Assembly: GCF_021347895.1 (NCBI RefSeq)
Contig: NC_067122.1
Span: forward strand, 12,823,983-12,887,982
Direction: 5' to 3'
DNA: 64,000 bases
Source of the DNA: Acanthochromis polyacanthus
Taxonomy: Eukaryota > Chordata > Actinopteri > Pomacentridae
Shown here: positions 60,151 through 64,000 of the stretch, piece after piece
Position numbering within the stretch: position 1 is the stretch's first letter
How the letters are laid out: each line of letters starts with the position of its first letter
The notes under the pieces: generated by a model
Databases searched by the model: none
Told to the model about the DNA's origin: nothing
What the model saw: the letters and a program-made list of their open reading frames with translations, nothing else
Translations under genes and position numbers: made by a program

Positions 60151-62063
60151 ATGTATAATATGTACCTTTTTTATAAAAAAACAAAACGAGAAAGAATATG
60201 CTGCCAAGCATGAATACAGTCAATATGCTAGTACTTGCATTAGTGATCTGGTATCTATATGGGGGATCGGCATGTCAATCAACTCATTTGTTGTAATAGT
60301 TCTTGCACAACAGCGTAAGTCTGCAATAGGCTGCATCATGCATTTGGCAACAATATCTGTTTTTAGAAATAATTTATTGTTGATTTTTTTTTTTTTGGTC
60401 TCTATGGCTGTTGTTCATAATAAAACGTATATAAAATATCACTGAACTTGTCCTCTAATGCTACCCTGTGGAGTTTGGATCCTGCATTGTTTACATCTGT
60501 GTTTTCTGGCAAGCAGCTCTCCTCTTTCCTTCCTTTGCTGGCATATTGCAGTTTCTTGGCACATTGCTACCACCTGTAGCTCAGTGAAATACGAAGTGTC
60601 TGTATATGGTGTCACTCAAGAGCGTGTGCGTCACTATGTATACATACAAGATAAGCAAGACAGCAACCCAGTCATTGAAAAAACCTCTTCATACTGTTAT
60701 GTGTCAAAAGGACTCAAACCTAATGTCTGTATATACTGTAGACTGCCTTTAGATTTGGCTTGCTGCCGCTCCCTGTATTTTTACACGTTTCTTCTGTATT
60801 CATTCCCTGTTATTTATTGACAAGTGTCGGTCTGAATGTGGCCGGCCACACACAGGAGCTGGACATGTAGCCTGCAGGTAAACAGTGCTGTGGGGAAATG
60901 AGCGCTATACCCATGGTAGAAGTGTTCATATGGGCAACTGGCTGCTCAAATCTCCCCTTAAGCAATATTTTGATAAAGGCGTTTAAAGAGCTGAGCTGTC
61001 AGCGTCAGTTTTGACCAGGCCCTCATTAGCCAACACTACCAACCAAGAGAACAGGCGAGATGAAGATGCCTCTTAAGCAGCACTCAAGAATAATGCCTTT
61101 CTAACTGCAAATTAATTTTGGAATAGGGAATTCATGGTTGAGAACAAGGTGGAGAAGGGCTGCTGAAGTGGGTTTCTCTGTGTGAGTGACGTGTCACACA
61201 AATTCTCATTAATGTGGATCCAAGGGAGAACTTAATCCGCAGGAGCTGCTTAAAGGTAAACGGAACAGTATGGGGATGAGAGATAGTCCCATGGCAGAAG
61301 AGTTGTTTAGGATTGTGTTTAATTGTCTTAGCATGCCACGCTTTGTACATGTTGCTCAAATCTCACATCCAGTCTTTGAGTCTCTGTAATAGAGAGGCTG
61401 TGACACTTGGACAGCAGAGAAACGGAACAGGCTCCAAAACAGTGACTGGGTTTTGAATGATTTCTGAAGAGGGGGCTCTTGAGAACTTGAGAGAGCGTTA
61501 CTGTGGGGGAAGCGCCCTCAAAATCAGCTGAACGGGATAAAAGTTGCTCATTTTTGCCTTACTATCCTGCTACTGTAGAACATAAAAGAAGTCACAGAAA
61601 TGACAACTCTGATTATTGTATCTTGCTGTTTCACTAGAACTGTGGTTAGAAAAAGTAGAATATTTTTCAACAATATCCTTATTATTGACGAAGTAGTGGT
61701 ACCTTGGAGCCCCTTTAGTAGCTATGATACTGCATAAGCTTCATCAGCAAAATCTGTAGATGTTTGAAGTCTTGTTTGTCAACTTTTCATTCTTTCTTCA
61801 ACTTTTCACTATTTCCAAGATAACTGAAAACATCTCTGCAGGAATAGACTATTCTTATTCTATATATTTTTTATTGATAAGAATGTGTATTAAACATTTG
61901 GGTGTCAGTCTAACATGAATACAGGCTCAATAAATTATTAGATCCTCGTTTTTGGAGGCACTCGTGGCATCAAAATGCAGCAGATTTCACTTCACATTAT
62001 GACATTTCCCTGAGTTATCAGCATATGATGCATCATAATGTTTTCAAATCTTCTACCATTGAC
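60151..62063. other. Noncoding stretch
   Basis: No gene recognised. There is a T12 run near 60,390. Confidence 0.5.
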
Positions 62064-62493
62064 TGGGGCTGCAGTATTAATCCCATATCAATCTTGATTT
62101 TTGGCTTTCTACATACATAAATGAACCTGATGGGCTCTAATATTGATAGACTCTAATATTGATTAAACACTTGGTTTTTCAGCTTGGGTAAATCATACAC
62201 TGAAACGTCTTACTTCACTCTCTTCAAAGTAATTCTTGGTGCAGTAACTGTGGAGAGACAGGAGGCTTGTCTGTGCTCAGCTGTCTGTCTAGCATGTACT
62301 GCAATCTGCATATGAGGTGTTTAGGGAACATTGGTAAATTACAGTGTCTATTGGAAAAACAGATGTTCAGCAAGTGAAGCGTTTTGGGCACAGATTAATT
62401 TATATATTGCCTCTAGGAGATGCACTGATTTCATGTGAATAACCTTATTTTGATGCAAGTCTCATCATTGATCAAAATATTCGTGCAGCCCTG
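62064..62493. mobile_element. Probable hAT-type MITE
   Basis: The left end reads TGGGGCTGCAGTATTAATC. The complement of the right end reads CAGGGCTGCACGAATATTT. Both share the GGGCTGCA core of a widespread fish hAT MITE, and the interior 'tttggctttctacatacata' followed by AATGAACCTGATGG is typical of that family. The flanking octamers CCATTGAC (62,056-62,063) and CCGTCCAC (62,494-62,501) agree at 5 of 8 positions, compatible with an old 8-bp target duplication. It has no coding capacity. Confidence 0.55.
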
Positions 62494-64000
62494 CCGTCCA
62501 CACTCCAGGGATGAAAACTGCATCATGATGTTCGTCATCATTCATTAGTGATCTTGCTATGGTCCTCTGAGGATTTCAGCCCACTGGTATGGAACTGGGT
62601 CCTGTAGCACAGACAGGATTAGGGTTCTGCTGTGGTCCATCATCCAGAAATAGCACAAGCTGTTGGCTGGCTGCTCTGGGACAGGGTGGTTACTAGAGGG
62701 CTTCAAGGTATTTAGAGGTCTGTCCATGTTGCAGTGAGGCCGGTTCTATATAATGAAAAGTCCGAACTAATCTGTTTGTAATTCTTCCACAAATCACTTG
62801 TGCATCAGTAGATTATCGCGTCTATCCCTCAAAATCCATTTGCGGCATTCGGTTTTAACATCCAGATCCTGTTTTCCAATAGGTTTAGATGGTGCACCTG
62901 TTTGGCATGCCTGAAGCAATTTATTGTTCCAGACCAAGGGCCGAGAATAAAAATTTACAGAATTACTCTTGTTTGACAACCTTTTAAGAGCCCATGATTA
63001 GAGTAAGGACTTTGAGTATTAGTTATTATTATATTAGATTCCATGTATATGCAATGAAATGTCTGAAGATGGAGTTGATGAGGTGAAGTATAATGATGTA
63101 TAAATGTGTGTGGCACTGACTCTGGGTAATTATAGCAACTTACCCAGAGCTGTGGTCGACTAGCAGATAAATGTTTATGTATACAGGACTTGCTGGGTTT
63201 TTATGAGAATTTCCCACGTTTGTATTACTAGCTACAGAGTTTTTTTTCCCGACTGTTGTAGATATTTCACACTAAAGCATCAAGGTTAAATAATGATGCA
63301 TATTACCCAAACATCAACGAATAGTTGCAATGAGATATTGAATGTTTTGTTCCTCTCGTGCAATACAGTTAGAGTGCTATCATTGATGCATACCAGAGTT
63401 CATCTTTGTGTCAAGTGTGTATAATTCATGAATTAGATGAAAGCGTCAGACACATGAGTTTTTCAGTCAAAAAAAACAAATACAGGGTGTGGAATGAACC
63501 TGGTAGCTACTTCTTCTGTCACACAAGTACTCTTTTGATTTGAGAAGCATAGTGCCATCAATTGAGACTGAAATCACTGAATAGTTGTAGTTAAAATCAT
63601 GGTTCTGCTCTCCTATTTCAGTGATAATGCATTCTCCACAGGATAAGTAATGTTCTCGGGCAATGCAGCAATTTCTCCTTTGCTGAAAACAAAGTTGTTA
63701 CATGTTGGAGTATACTTTTTGTGCACAATCACAAACCGGCACCCAATAAGTTGTCACCAGCAATTGACTGAAGTTTATTTTTTTTATGTTGTGAGGGAGA
63801 AAGAAATTATATTTTTAGGACATGGGGCAGAAGCAAATACAGTAGCCTGTTATATTGGTATTAAGTTTACCGATGCTGTGCTGTTTTTCAGAAGACATTG
63901 TGTTGTGCTGTGGGCAAACTTGGAAATGGAGACTGAAGAGAAAACTGCAGAACTCTCTTTCTTGAATGAACCATTTCGAATAAGAAAAGTACATTTTCTT
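62494..64000. other. Noncoding stretch to window end
   Basis: No gene, mobile element or long tandem repeat recognised. Confidence 0.5.

Noticed and set aside
59789..60445. A 218-codon plus-strand open frame, the longest in the window.
   Set aside because: Its first two thirds are antisense Tc1-like copy C and the rest is AT-rich flank.
1..64000. tRNA, rRNA, CRISPR, bacterial or phage features.
   Set aside because: No cloverleaf, no rRNA-like segment, no spaced direct-repeat array and no dense coding. The tRNA-like signal near 2,740 belongs to a SINE.

Overview
The window reads as AT-rich vertebrate nuclear DNA, most likely from a spiny-rayed (percomorph) teleost fish. This is inferred from its interspersed repeats: several Tc1/mariner families, a BED-finger hAT transposase, a tRNA-derived SINE, LINE 3' ends, and two decayed repeats of the kind common in percomorph genomes. 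There is no operon structure. Open frames are short and mostly fall inside repeats or simple-sequence tracts. I find no complete protein-coding gene, no tRNA or rRNA gene and no CRISPR array.

Layout. Positions 1-15,400 are gene-free apart from a GC-rich solo LTR (737-1697, flanked by a 5-bp target duplication), a SINE (2589-2752), a 212-bp hAT-type MITE (6644-6855), long (CA)n and (ACGC)n microsatellites, a Tc1-like remnant (13,540-13,840) and a decayed interspersed repeat. Positions 15,400-28,400 are almost featureless, with a strong short hairpin near 21,940 and a LINE 3' end at 23,851-24,125. Positions 28,400-30,030 hold two Tc1-like transposons lying end to end, both on the minus strand. 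Positions 33,700-39,000 hold a small palindromic repeat, a broken hAT transposase (35,151-35,703), one isolated exon-like segment (37,362-37,451) and a decayed repeat. Positions 39,000-47,000 are noncoding apart from a (TG)n plus G28 tract, a LINE tail and a small nested duplication.

The most gene-like locus is at 47.19-48.43 kb. A CCAAT box, an octamer and a TATA-like box lead into a CpG-rich block with a long pyrimidine-rich leader, a well-placed ATG and a splice donor. A second good donor lies 0.5 kb further on. I read this as the promoter and first exon or exons of a plus-strand gene whose remaining exons lie beyond a large first intron, probably outside the window. I cannot name the gene. 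From 48.4 to 64 kb the sequence looks like intron, with a deleted Tc1-like copy (59,677-60,150) and a second hAT-type MITE (62,064-62,493).

No novel multi-gene system is visible. The points most worth checking are the promoter/first exon, the two exon-like islands (37.36 and 57.84 kb), the paired Tc1 remnants and the MITEs with recognisable target-site duplications. All family assignments rest on recognised motifs and remembered family features, not on database searches.
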